A stretch of 64,000 nucleotides of DNA, taken from Actinomadura alba. GTDB taxonomy: Bacteria; Actinomycetota; Actinomycetes; Streptosporangiales; Streptosporangiaceae. Made by a program: the position numbers and the translations under genes. This document shows, piece by piece, positions 53,001-62,822 of the stretch (positions within the stretch are counted from its first letter, which is position 1; every line of letters begins with the position of its first letter). The stretch is from NCBI RefSeq assembly GCF_014323705.1, contig NZ_JABVEC010000024.1, positions 1 through 64,000 on the forward strand. The letters run 5' to 3'. The notes under the pieces were generated by a model, which was not told the DNA's origin, did not search any database, and saw only the letters and a list, made by a program, of their open reading frames with translations.

Positions 53001-55778
53001 CGGCGCGGTGACCGGCACGCCCAGCTCCCGTGCGAGCTGGGAGGCGAACGAGTCCGGCCCCTGCCCCGTCTCACACGAGATCAACATGATGGGGCGGCCG
53101 CCCCAGTTCGGATCGCTCCTGATCAGGTCGGCGGCGTCGCGGGCATTGAGCAGCATGTCTCCGACCTGCATCGCGTCGGGCCGGCCGTGACCGTCGACGA
53201 CATAGCCGCCGTCGGGATCGGGCGGCACCTGTTGCGCCAGGTCGCGCATGTTCTGCTCGTCCGGCGAGAAGAACGACCGGCCGGCCGGGGTCTCCTCGCT
53301 CATGCGATAGACGTCGTGCAAGTGCGGCGGGAGGTTCTCCGGCACCGGGGCCGGTTGCTGCGGGTCCTGGGCGTCCGGCTCAGCGCCGTCCTGCGTTCCC
53401 GATCCCTCGTGCACCTCGGTGCCATCCGGGCCGGTACCGGGTTCCGGCGGCCCGGCACCCACCTCTGGTCCTGAGCCCGGTTCCTGCGGCCCGGCACCCA
53501 CCTCTGGACCCGGACCCGGTTCCTGCGGCCCCGAACCGACCTCCGGCCCCGAACCGACCTCCGGCCCTGAACCGACCTGTGGCCCTGGACCGGCCTCCGG
53601 GCCGGTACCCGGTTCCGATGGCCCGGGGCCGACCTCCGGGCTCGGACCCGGTTCCGGCGGCCCCGCACCCACTTCGGGCCCGGAGCCCACCTCGGGCGGT
53701 GCGGGAGTCGTCTGTGGCCCCGTACCGTCCGGCGTTCCGGTGCCGGGGGGCGGGGTGGCCTCCGGCGGGCGGGCGTACGCGCGTGGCGGGCGGGAGGGAG
53801 GGCCTTCGGCCCTTCCCTCGCCCCCCGGTCGGGCTGGGGGCCTGTCGCCCCTGCCCGCGTGGTCTGTACGAGGGTCGGGCGTGCGGCCCGCCGCAGGCGC
53901 GTCGCCGGCCGGACGACCGGGGTCACCGGCCCGCTCGGGCGTGCGCGGAGGCGAGCCCGACGGCGAACCGCTCTGGCCCGAAGGGCGTGAGCCGTCTCCT
54001 GCCGTACGAGGAGGAGCGCCGGCCGATGGCGCGCCCGCCGGGGAACCTCCCGGCGCGGCTCCGCCCATGGGGAACGCGCCGGCCGGTCCGCCGGAGCGGC
54101 CGTCGGACATCGGGGCTCCCGCTCCGCCCGGGGGCACCGGAGCGGCCCCTCCCGGCTGTGCCTGAGAGCCCGGCGCGGAGCCCGGATCTGCGGCACCGGC
54201 CAGGGACGTGCCTTCCTTCGGGCCGTCGAAGCGGCCCGGCGAGCCGCCATCCTGCGGATCGCCGCCCTGCGTCCCGGACGGCGCCCCATGGGACGTCCCG
54301 GGATCGGCGGGGGCGGCGTGGCCGCCGCTCGGCGAGGACTGTGTCGAGGATCCGGACGAGTCGCCGACGGTCTGGGTGTTCAGCGCGTCGGCGACCCGGT
54401 TGCCCGAAGGACTCGACCCGTTGCCGTCTCCGGTCGTGCCGGCGCCGCCGCCACCATGCTGTGCGCCCCCGCCGCCGTCGGCGGAGGAAAGGACCGAGGG
54501 TGAACCGCCGCCGGACGTCGACGCCGCCTGACCATCGGATCCACCGGCGTGCCCGGAGCCTCCGCCGGCGGACGCGTTCGCCGAGGAAGAGCCGTCGGAG
54601 CCGCCCGCGCTCATCGTGGTGCCACTCGATCCGCCGTCGGCGGAACCGCCCCCACCGGCCAGGTTCGAGCCCGACGGGCCGGATCCGGAGGAACCGGAGC
54701 CATCCGAACCGGACGAGCCCGAGCCGCCCGAACCGGAGCCGCCCGAACCGGAGTCGCCCGACCCAGAGCCGCCCGAACCCGATGAACCGGAGTCCGAGCC
54801 GCCCGAACCGGAGGACCCGTCGCCGGACCCACCGCCGCCGGGAGCGCCGGGATCTGCCGCCCCGCCCAGGTTCGGCGAGCCGACCTGGGGGACGTCGACG
54901 TCGCCGAGACCGCCCTTGGCACCGCCGACGGCGCCACCGAACGCACCGGAGGTGGCGCTCTTGGCCAGCCCTTCGGCGGTGAGCGGTTCACCGGAGATCG
55001 CCGCGCTGGCGACGGTGCCGGCGACCCCGCCGATCCCCTCGGACAGGCCCTCGCGGGCGGCTCCCCTCAGCATGCCCCCGAGCGCGCTCTCGGCGCCCTC
55101 GCCCAGCCCCGGCACCCTGCCCATCCCGACGCCGATCCCGCCGGAGATGACGCCACCGATGACCCCGTCGAGGGCGGCCGCGCCCGTCTTGCTCCAGTCG
55201 ACTTTCTCGCGGTCGCCCTTCGCGATCTGGATTCCCTGGATCGCGAGGTCCAGCAGCACGCCCTCGAGAAGGCCGCGCGCCACGTCCTTGGCGATGGCGA
55301 TGAGCAGTCTCTGCAAGATCGTCCGCGAGGTGATCTGAGCCGCCACCTGGACCGCGGGGATCGCCGCCGTTGAGGCCCCGAACGTCGCGAACGCCGCGGC
55401 GATGAGTGAGATGATCTCGATCGCCGTGATGATCAACAGGGCGATGAACATGTACTTCGCGTACTCGATCTCGTTCGCGCCGTTGTTCATCGCCTGGGCG
55501 AGCGCCTGGCACGCCTGCGACAGCTTGGTCAGGTACTGCGGATCGGTGGAGACGTAGGTCTCGAAGTGCCTTCTGAAGGCCTCGGCGCCCACGCTGTCGA
55601 CGGTGCCGAGCACCTTCGTCGCCGTCGCCTGGAGGTCACCGATCAGTTCGTTGATGTCGGTGGCGGCCTCGACCCACGCGTCGGCGCCACGCCGCATCGC
55701 CGTCTCGTCGCCCTCGGGCCAGTCCGACCCGACGATCCATTCCAGCCACTGAAGTTCGGAGGGGAGTACGAGGCCCAC
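50022..55778 (-). CDS. Giant CpnT-like polymorphic toxin with WXG100-type N-terminus
   Basis: The 1,918-residue protein has, in order: a helical CpnT/WXG100-2-like domain (about 1-150: WLEWIVGSDWPEGDETAMRR, and a membrane helix at 110-135); a glycine-rich region to about 300; a Gly/Ser/Pro linker to about 810; a domain with DGHGRPD (His864) and LISCETGQG (Cys902), possibly a caspase-like protease; HREGDEPGTYR-type repeats (about 1010-1075); a PD-(D/E)xK-type nuclease domain (TIDVVSF Asp1238, CVEAKGAG Glu1254/Lys1256); a second linker with (GGD)5; and a DUF3626-like C-terminal domain (about 1640-1850: LYGYVQIGDD, RTTACVGDS at 1745-1753, EAQIHGGV with His1810). It should be exported by an ESX/type VII system with the upstream WXG100 protein and act on competitors or hosts. 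GTG start; three bases after the WXG100 stop. Confidence 0.82.
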   Translation of the reverse strand: MGLVLPSELQWLEWIVGSDWPEGDETAMRRGADAWVEAATDINELIGDLQATATKVLGTVDSVGAEAFRRHFETYVSTDPQYLTKLSQACQALAQAMNNGANEIEYAKYMFIALLIITAIEIISLIAAAFATFGASTAAIPAVQVAAQITSRTILQRLLIAIAKDVARGLLEGVLLDLAIQGIQIAKGDREKVDWSKTGAAALDGVIGGVISGGIGVGMGRVPGLGEGAESALGGMLRGAAREGLSEGIGGVAGTVASAAISGEPLTAEGLAKSATSGAFGGAVGGAKGGLGDVDVPQVGSPNLGGAADPGAPGGGGSGDGSSGSGGSDSGSSGSGGSGSGDSGSGGSGSGGSGSSGSDGSGSSGSGPSGSNLAGGGGSADGGSSGTTMSAGGSDGSSSANASAGGGSGHAGGSDGQAASTSGGGSPSVLSSADGGGGAQHGGGGAGTTGDGNGSSPSGNRVADALNTQTVGDSSGSSTQSSPSGGHAAPADPGTSHGAPSGTQGGDPQDGGSPGRFDGPKEGTSLAGAADPGSAPGSQAQPGGAAPVPPGGAGAPMSDGRSGGPAGAFPMGGAAPGGSPAGAPSAGAPPRTAGDGSRPSGQSGSPSGSPPRTPERAGDPGRPAGDAPAAGRTPDPRTDHAGRGDRPPARPGGEGRAEGPPSRPPRAYARPPEATPPPGTGTPDGTGPQTTPAPPEVGSGPEVGAGPPEPGPSPEVGPGPSEPGTGPEAGPGPQVGSGPEVGSGPEVGSGPQEPGPGPEVGAGPQEPGSGPEVGAGPPEPGTGPDGTEVHEGSGTQDGAEPDAQDPQQPAPVPENLPPHLHDVYRMSEETPAGRSFFSPDEQNMRDLAQQVPPDPDGGYVVDGHGRPDAMQVGDMLLNARDAADLIRSDPNWGGRPIMLISCETGQGPDSFASQLARELGVPVTAPDQLAWTDDTGNIYSASGVYEPDDSFVPTWPPDGGWSSFEPDGTVTPVGHDGLPPGRDWAYGDSDTPDTPDSPDPDAENRGADDLQTGDDGRLHREGDEPGTYRDPDGTLHRDGDPAGWYRSDDGKLHHPDDPPGSFRNEHHHNLYGAGGRIPDHLTERDIDYQAQKGEPTEYHVIDETQADLENLADSREDQSEHGLGGRADLRDDMATYFDEFGIESINELSSTKLDAAMADLQDKIRDNPDLSDEEKAEALDRLQELDGHAFEYNTKMQALVQVSEQMGMIAAVDYATNDRGGILLTPSEDKPGTPGTIDVVSFIDGDPPTLLCVEAKGAGSDLETRTVEGDKKAQQGSPEYLRHVLSIDRDLAAALADRPEVKAKIEAALAAGTLRVEYHLMHADKNGMVTRSEFDLKRDPDQPFRADQVAGAEPGGGPGRADPSAAARDAAPPPRPEFAAPRSAGGDGGDGGDGGDGGDGQGTGRRDTNAPQDGSGTQSSSAGSGQTATEPASPAPRAGEAGSSSDGQGARPGSPEAASASRADMGGPSGEQSAGPVRPDRTPAETAAASAASPPAATSDDAAPASDGRDGQSTEDRTDDGTDDASSAAEEDTRAPEAPVSRAPVREAPDHDSIELAKQYKELLERREDVDPGDPASEELAREIERLDGELDRRFPDDAARDYVEQYADVHRNIDQLAAETGQDPAALRERMKAELDELFAGKPVGIRIDADTLLQVLEDGRFKSQFESGVSGGLFRPEFRAEVESAWFGHPADLPGRERPLYGYVQIGDDRPAGIGERGMTMNTDELSKYGEVQVVLNSEVLERTTACVGDSLDNRTGTIPSPIMNPRPESYGAFPSSAEGREAALAGLDRDYESTAFQGRAYIEAQIHGGVAIGDIDHVILHGTESPELRAALDEAGLDWRIVNNETLAEGGTPEERAAAWQRTFEDLAWVETEINRLNDLLPSHDPDADIWQWDLDRATRIQQQLLTEIERLRPG
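51582..51626 (-). repeat. Five 9-bp microrepeats encoding (GGD)n
   Basis: Five near-identical copies of GTCACCGCC in a row (first two with one change each) within the second linker of the giant toxin. Likely to vary in number by slippage. Confidence 0.9.
53440..53700 (-). repeat. Degenerate Pro/Gly/Glu repeats in the toxin linker
   Basis: Alternating units of the form GPEVGSGPEVG and GPQEPGPGPEVGAG occur about a dozen times. A similar Gly/Ser array (GSGGSGSG) is at about 54690-54840. Both are low-complexity spacers between domains of the giant toxin. Confidence 0.85.
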
Positions 55779-55781
55779 GCT

Positions 55782-56099
55782 CTAACGCCGCCCCACGCCC
55801 TTGACCGCGCTGACGGACCCCTCTTCGGCCTTCTGGTAGATCTTCGCCATCTCGTCGAGGCCGGTCTTGATCTCCGTCAGGCTCTTACTGAGGTCGCCGA
55901 ACTGCTTGAGGACCTTCTCGGCGTGCTTGAGGTAGTCCCCTTCGAACTGCTTGCCGGTGTCATCCGCGCCCCAGCACTTGCCCTCCGCGGACAACTTGCC
56001 GTCCAAGGCGTCGTGGATCTTCCCGAGCTGCTTCGAACCCTCCGTGAAACCCTCGGCCGAACGTCTCAGCCCCGCCGGATCGACCCGGAGCTCACTCAT
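55782..56099 (-). CDS. WXG100-family (ESAT-6-like) protein
   Basis: The 105-residue protein is a helical hairpin of WXG100 size. The turn motif is CWGADDTGKQFEGDY (W-G then F), flanked by two amphipathic helices (LRRSAEGFTEGSKQLGKIHD; HAEKVLKQFGDLSKSLTEIK). Such proteins are exported by ESX/type VII systems as dimers with partner helical domains. It lies three bases upstream of the giant toxin gene, so it is its probable co-secreted partner. Confidence 0.88.
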   Translation of the reverse strand: MSELRVDPAGLRRSAEGFTEGSKQLGKIHDALDGKLSAEGKCWGADDTGKQFEGDYLKHAEKVLKQFGDLSKSLTEIKTGLDEMAKIYQKAEEGSVSAVKGVGRR

Positions 56100-56144
56100 C
56101 GCCCACCTGTTTTCAACTTTTCAACTGACAATCCGCCGGCAGCG

Positions 56145-56555
56145 TCACTTGTCGCGCAACCCGTAGCGTTCCTTCATCGCGTCGAGGTCGTCCGGGCGTT
56201 CCGGGAGAACCTTCGAGAGGTCGGTTCGGCCCACGCCGCCATCTGACGTGTCGGTGGGCACCAGCGGTTCCAGCACCGCCCGTACCTGATCGCCGACCTG
56301 CGCGGCGGCCTCGTTGACGGCGGCGAGCACGCACTCGGCGAGCTCGGACGGCGATAGCTTCCGGTACACCCGGGGGTCGAATTCCAGGCCCGACAGCCGG
56401 CCCTGCGCGCCCACCGTGACCGTCACCATGCCGTCCGCCGCTTCGACGGTGGCCTGCGCGGAGCCCATCTGCCGTTGCAGGTCCTGGAGCTGAGAGCGCT
56501 TGGTGCGATACTGCTTCATCAGCTCGTCGATATGAGCCTGCAGGTCCTCCCGCAT
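56145..56555 (-). CDS. YbaB/EbfC-family protein
   Basis: The 136-residue protein has the YbaB fold: DLQAHIDELMKQYRTKRSQL, then VEAADGMVTVTVGAQGRLSG and the ELAECVLAAVNEAAAQVGDQ helix. YbaB proteins bind DNA as dimers, but these variants are routinely the first gene of actinobacterial WXG100/toxin operons, where their role is unknown. ATG 56555 is supported by the family N-terminus. A 45-bp gap separates it from the WXG100 gene. Confidence 0.85.
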   Translation of the reverse strand: MREDLQAHIDELMKQYRTKRSQLQDLQRQMGSAQATVEAADGMVTVTVGAQGRLSGLEFDPRVYRKLSPSELAECVLAAVNEAAAQVGDQVRAVLEPLVPTDTSDGGVGRTDLSKVLPERPDDLDAMKERYGLRDK

Positions 56556-56603
56556 CCGGCCCGCCCCCGATTCCCGCGTACTGCGCCATGACCCCGAATT
56601 CAC

Positions 56604-56609
56604 CCTATA
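56604..56609 (-). promoter_or_regulatory. Possible -10 element of the toxin operon
   Basis: On the minus strand TATAGG lies about 50 bp before the YbaB ATG, with TGCCAG 16 bp further upstream as a weak -35. The surrounding 56600-56660 is distinctly A+T-rich. Tentative. Confidence 0.3.
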
Positions 56610-56779
56610 CAAACCGAAGTTTTACCTGGCACCCCGCAGAAATCAAGCTGAACACCTCACCGACGGCGAAGTGTTGCGTAACCGCCCATCGGCGCCCGTG
56701 CATCAAGGCAGGGGTCTACGAGGGCGGACCGGCCGGGGCGGCCACGCGGTGCCGCGGTGCCGGCGGAATCGCAGGACGG

Positions 56780-58897
<2,118 letters not shown>

Positions 58898-59044
58898 TGC
58901 TCCTCCTGGTCGGCCTCGGGCACTGATCGACGTGCCGGCCCGGGCCCAGATTCAACCGTACGTGGTGCCGGTGACATTCCCGGCCCGAACACCGAGTGCC
59001 TGACACACCGAGAGCGCATGGTCACCGAGCGGCACCGGCTCGTC

Positions 59045-59095
59045 ATACGATCTTCGATCAGGAGGGGACGGACTCCTCGTAGATCGAAGACGTAT
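59045..59095 (+). promoter_or_regulatory. Long stem-loop in the leader of the first GDPD gene
   Basis: ATACGATCTTCGATC (59045-59059) pairs with GATCGAAGACGTAT (59082-59095) with one bulged base. Inside, AGGAG (59060-59064) pairs with CTCCT (59073-59077). It ends 22 bp before the ATG, just ahead of the ribosome site. It could be an attenuator-like leader or a double operator. Confidence 0.5.
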
Positions 59096-59117
59096 CGCCT
59101 CGTGGGAGAGGAGTCTG

Positions 59118-60068
59118 ATGTCCCGACCATTCCGCCTTGCCGCCGTGGTGGCGGCCGCCTCGGCGATCCTGCTCACCGCCGCACCGGCCACCGCCGCACC
59201 GGACCCGCCCCCGTCTCCGCCGACCGCCGTCGCGGCCACGACGGCGATCACGCCCGCGCACGTATCCGCCTCGGTGCCGGCCGCGCCGGCGAAGGTCGTC
59301 AACGTCGCCCACCGCGGTGCGTCCGCGTACGCGCCGGAGAACACCATGGCGGCCTTCCGGCTCGCGCGGACCCAGCGGGCGGACATGTTCGAGCTGGACG
59401 TGCAGGAGACCCGGGACCACGAGCTCGTGCTGATGCACGACACCACGCTGGCCCGCACCACCAACGTGGAGGAGGTCTTCCCCGAACGGGCCCCGTGGCA
59501 GGTCGCCGACTTCGAACTCGCCGAGATCCGCAGGCTGGACGCCGGGTCGTGGTTCGGCCCGGGGTTCCAGGGCGAGCCGGTCCCCACGCTCGGCGAAGCG
59601 CTGCGGGAGATGCGCGGCAGTGGGCTCGGTCTGCTGCTGGAGATCAAGGCCGCCGAACTCTACCCCGGCATCGAGCACGCGCTGGCCGAGGAACTGCGCC
59701 GCCACCCGTACTGGCTGAGCACCAACCGCTGGGAGCGGCGCCTGGTCGTGCAGTCCTTCAACTGGCAATGCATGCGGGCCCTCAAGGGCATCCTGCCGTG
59801 GGTGCCGGTCGGCCTGCTCGGCGCACCGGCCGCCGAACGGCTGCCGCGGGTCTCGCAGTTCGCCGATCAGATCAACCCGCCCTTCCACGGCCTGACCGCC
59901 GAGTACGTCGCACAGGTGCACGCGCTGCGCATGGACGTGTTCACCTGGAGCGTGCAAGACCCGGCGATCATGCGACAGGTGATCGCGCATGGCGTCGACG
60001 GCGTCATCACCGACCGGCCGGACATTCTCCACAGCGTGCTCGCGCAGGGGCCGGCCCGGAGCCCGTGA
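59118..60068 (+). CDS. Secreted glycerophosphodiester phosphodiesterase (1)
   Basis: The 316-residue protein has a Sec signal peptide (MSRPFRLAAVVAAASAILLT, cleavage near ATAA|P at residue 27). The GDPD TIM barrel follows: AHRGASAYAPENTMAAF (catalytic His), ELDVQETRDHELVLMHD (metal ligands and second His), and VPTLGEALREMRGSGLGLLL-type strand (PTLGEALREM). It hydrolyses glycerophosphodiesters or teichoic-acid-like polymers outside the cell for phosphate/glycerol scavenging. GAGAGGAG precedes the ATG. It converges on the histidine kinase gene with seven bases between. Confidence 0.94.
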   Translation: MSRPFRLAAVVAAASAILLTAAPATAAPDPPPSPPTAVAATTAITPAHVSASVPAAPAKVVNVAHRGASAYAPENTMAAFRLARTQRADMFELDVQETRDHELVLMHDTTLARTTNVEEVFPERAPWQVADFELAEIRRLDAGSWFGPGFQGEPVPTLGEALREMRGSGLGLLLEIKAAELYPGIEHALAEELRRHPYWLSTNRWERRLVVQSFNWQCMRALKGILPWVPVGLLGAPAAERLPRVSQFADQINPPFHGLTAEYVAQVHALRMDVFTWSVQDPAIMRQVIAHGVDGVITDRPDILHSVLAQGPARSP

Positions 60069-60075
60069 GGGCGGA

Positions 60076-61254
60076 TCACGCCTTCTGGGGCGCCGCGACC
60101 GATCCTGCGGGCAGCGGGACCCGGGCACGGACCGCATAGCCGCCCCCGGCGCCGGCGCTCGCCTCGAACACGCCGCCAAGCGCGGTGACCCGTTCACGCA
60201 GCCCCACCAGCCCGTTTCCGCCACTCGGCAGTCCGTGGTCGGGCCGCGCCGAGGGAGCGTCGTTCTCGACCCGTACCTCGATCGCGTCCGGCAGATGGTG
60301 GAGTGCCACCCGGGCGGTCACCGCCCCCGCGTGCTTGTGAACGTTGGTGAGCGCCTCCTGGACGACCCGGTAGGCCGTGCCGGCGATCGCGGCGGGCAGC
60401 GTGCGCTCGTCGCCCTGGACGGTCAGAGTGACCTCGAGCCCGGCCGCGCGGGACTGGCCGACCAGCCCCCGGATGTCGTCGATGCCCGGCGCGGGCAGCG
60501 CGGCGGCGTTCTCGCCGAGCCGCAGGACCCCGATGACCTGGCGCAGTTCGTCGAGCGCCTGGCGGCCCATGTCGCCGATCACGCCCGCCGCCTCGGCCGC
60601 CCTCTGCGGATCGCGCTTGGCGATCGCCCGGACCGCTCCCGCCTGTACGACCATGACGCTCACCCGGTTGGCCACCACGTCGTGCATCTCGCGGGCGATG
60701 CGGGTGCGCTCCTCGGTCCTCGCCCGCTCGGCCAGCAGATGCTGCTCACGCTCCAGCCGCGCCGTGCGTTCCTGCAATGAGGCGACCAGCTGCTTGCGGG
60801 TGCCCATGTAGAGGCCGAGCAGCGTGGGCGGGGTGACGAAGACGACACCGACCACGACGAGCACCCAGAACGGCTCCCCCGTCTCGAGCGCGGGGCCCGG
60901 CTGGGCGACGACACTGACGATCGCCAGCGCGCCGGTGATCAACACGACCCGGCGAGAGGCGGCGTAGGCGCCCAGCGTATAGAAGGCGATCAGGACGGAC
61001 AGCACGCCGGCTCCGGTCGCGGTGCCGACCACGATGCAGGCCGTCGCGACGAGTACGGGAAAGCGGCGGCGCACCACGAGCGTCAGGCCCAGCAGGACGC
61101 TGGCCACGCTGATCACCGGTGCCGGCAGGAAGTACTCCTCGGTGGCGAACCAGGTGATGACGCCGTCGAGGCAGGCCGCGCTGAGCGCCAGGGCGATGTC
61201 GAGCGCCCGTGAGCGCCGCCGTGGCCACCAGGCGATCCCCCGATCGAGTTGCAT
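60076..61254 (-). CDS. Sensor histidine kinase, NarL/DesK type, without adjacent regulator
   Basis: The 392-residue protein has five to six membrane helices (about 20-150), a dimerisation/phosphoacceptor domain with His191 in RIAREMHDVVANRVSVM, and a HATPase domain with EALTNVHKHA and GNGLVGLRERVTALGG. A response-regulator gene would normally follow but the neighbours are GDPD genes, so it is an orphan here. ATG 61254 begins MQLDRGIAWWPRRR; codons upstream are open without a start signal. Position between two GDPD genes suggests phosphate or envelope sensing, but this is inference. Confidence 0.9.
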   Translation of the reverse strand: MQLDRGIAWWPRRRSRALDIALALSAACLDGVITWFATEEYFLPAPVISVASVLLGLTLVVRRRFPVLVATACIVVGTATGAGVLSVLIAFYTLGAYAASRRVVLITGALAIVSVVAQPGPALETGEPFWVLVVVGVVFVTPPTLLGLYMGTRKQLVASLQERTARLEREQHLLAERARTEERTRIAREMHDVVANRVSVMVVQAGAVRAIAKRDPQRAAEAAGVIGDMGRQALDELRQVIGVLRLGENAAALPAPGIDDIRGLVGQSRAAGLEVTLTVQGDERTLPAAIAGTAYRVVQEALTNVHKHAGAVTARVALHHLPDAIEVRVENDAPSARPDHGLPSGGNGLVGLRERVTALGGVFEASAGAGGGYAVRARVPLPAGSVAAPQKA

Positions 61255-61406
61255 AAAGGGAGCGTAAAGCAGGTCGGCGACGGCTGGGTTACGGAACCGA
61301 CTCCTAGCGGCCACCCGCTGCTCACCGAGTGCTTGCCGTTACGCTGCCGAACCTCCACAAAGTCAGAGGGAACAGGCAAACCGCCCTCTTTGGGGAGGAA
61401 GCACTC

Positions 61407-62318
61407 ATGCTTAGGCAGCTTGGACCTCTTGCCCTCGCGACCCTCGCGCCCCTCGCCCTCTGTGTTCCGGTGGCCCGAGCCACATCCGTCCCCACCGCGG
61501 CCGCCCACGCCGACCACGCCGCCCACGCCCTGACCTGGTCCGCCTTACAGGACCCGTCCGACGACGACAGGCGGGTTCTGAACATCGCCCACCGCGGAGC
61601 GTCCGACCAAGCGCCCGAGAACACGCTCGCTGCCTTCCGGGCCGCCCGCGAACGCGGCGCGAACGTGATCGAGCTGGACGTTCAGGAGACCAAGGACCAC
61701 AAGCTCGTCGTGGTGCACGACACGACGCTCGGCCGTACCACCAACGCCGAGAAGATCTTCCCGGGCAAGAGCCCGTGGCGCGTCCGCGATCTCACCCTCG
61801 CGCAGATCCGCAAGCTCGACGCCGGCTCGTGGCACGGATCCGAGTACAAGGACCAGCGCGTCCCGACACTGGCGAGCACCCTGCGCGAGATGCAGGGCAG
61901 CGGGCTCGACATGCTCCTGGAGGTCAAGTCGCCGTCGCTGTATCCCGGGATCGGCGAGCGGGTGGCCGGCGAACTCCGTAAGCACCCGGACTGGCTGAAC
62001 CAGGATCGCGTCATCGTCCAGAGCTTCGACTGGCCGTTCGTCCGCGACTTCCACAACCGGCTGCCCAGCGTGCCCACCGGCCTGCTCGGCACGCCCTCCC
62101 GAGCGAGCCTCAGCGACGCCGCGACGTACGCCGACTACATCAATCCGCCGCAAGCGAACGCGACCCCCGGCTACGTCGAGAGCGTGCACAAGCATGGGAT
62201 GCGGGTCCTGCCCTGGACGGTCAACGACGCCTCGACGATGCGCCGGCTCCTCAAGAACGGGGCCGACGGCATCATCACCAACCGACCCGGCACACTGCAG
62301 AGCGTCAACGGCGGCTGA
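61407..62318 (+). CDS. Secreted glycerophosphodiester phosphodiesterase (2)
   Basis: The 303-residue protein has a signal peptide (MLRQLGPLALATLAPLALCV, cleavage near ARA at about 24), then the GDPD domain: AHRGASDQAPENTLAAF, ELDVQETKDHKLVVVHD and LDMLLEVKSPSLYPGIGERV. It shares the whole domain with the gene at 59118 (LDAGSW, INPP, DGIIT). GGGGAGG before ATG 61407 sets the start. The two copies flank the histidine kinase and probably arose by duplication. Confidence 0.94.
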   Translation: MLRQLGPLALATLAPLALCVPVARATSVPTAAAHADHAAHALTWSALQDPSDDDRRVLNIAHRGASDQAPENTLAAFRAARERGANVIELDVQETKDHKLVVVHDTTLGRTTNAEKIFPGKSPWRVRDLTLAQIRKLDAGSWHGSEYKDQRVPTLASTLREMQGSGLDMLLEVKSPSLYPGIGERVAGELRKHPDWLNQDRVIVQSFDWPFVRDFHNRLPSVPTGLLGTPSRASLSDAATYADYINPPQANATPGYVESVHKHGMRVLPWTVNDASTMRRLLKNGADGIITNRPGTLQSVNGG

Positions 62319-62406
62319 CCCGGCCGCCCGGACGCGCTCGGGTGGCACGATCCGGCACTGGCCGGCGGATGTCCACGGCGCCACCTGACGCGTATCGTCA
62401 ACTGGC

Positions 62407-62808
62407 GTGAGCTACTGGACCCCACCCCCGTTTCCCCACCCGGCCGGTGACGAACCCGTGCTCTTCATGATCGGAGACGTGGGGGTGACGAACAGCTCGG
62501 TGATCCTGCCGCACGGCCGTTACCCGCTCCGGGGAACGACGTGGACGGTCAGCAACCAGACCTTCGTGACCAGCGGCACCCCCGGGTGGGCCGTCGCCCT
62601 CGCGATCATCGGCTTCTTCTTCGTCTGCGTCTTCAGCCTGTTCTTCCTGATCGCCAAGGAATCCCGCGTGCACGGCTTCATCGAGGTCGGCGTGCACGGC
62701 CCCGGCGGCTTCTACCACGCCACGCGGATCGCCGCCATCGACCCGTACACGGCGCAGTGGGTGCACCAGCAGGTCTCGCAGGCGCAGGCCTTGGCCGCCG
62801 CCATCTGA
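62407..62808 (+). CDS. Small membrane protein of unknown function
   Basis: The 133-residue protein begins MSYWTPPPFPHPAGDEPVLF, has a hydrophilic region with PHGRYPLRGTTWTVSN, and a long hydrophobic hairpin at about 60-82 (WAVALAIIGFFFVCVFSLFF). A soluble end (GFYHATRIAAIDPYTAQWVH) follows. The alternating polar/hydrophobic pattern is like small bacterial proteins with a pleckstrin-like fold. I am not sure of the family. GTG start. Confidence 0.65.
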   Translation: MSYWTPPPFPHPAGDEPVLFMIGDVGVTNSSVILPHGRYPLRGTTWTVSNQTFVTSGTPGWAVALAIIGFFFVCVFSLFFLIAKESRVHGFIEVGVHGPGGFYHATRIAAIDPYTAQWVHQQVSQAQALAAAI

Positions 62809-62822
62809 ACCACGCCGCCCAC

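Noticed and set aside
53419..54982. Plus-strand Gly/Pro/Ser-rich frames opposite the giant toxin
   Set aside because: They reflect the low-complexity linker of the toxin; the minus-strand frame is uninterrupted for 1,918 codons and has domains at both ends.
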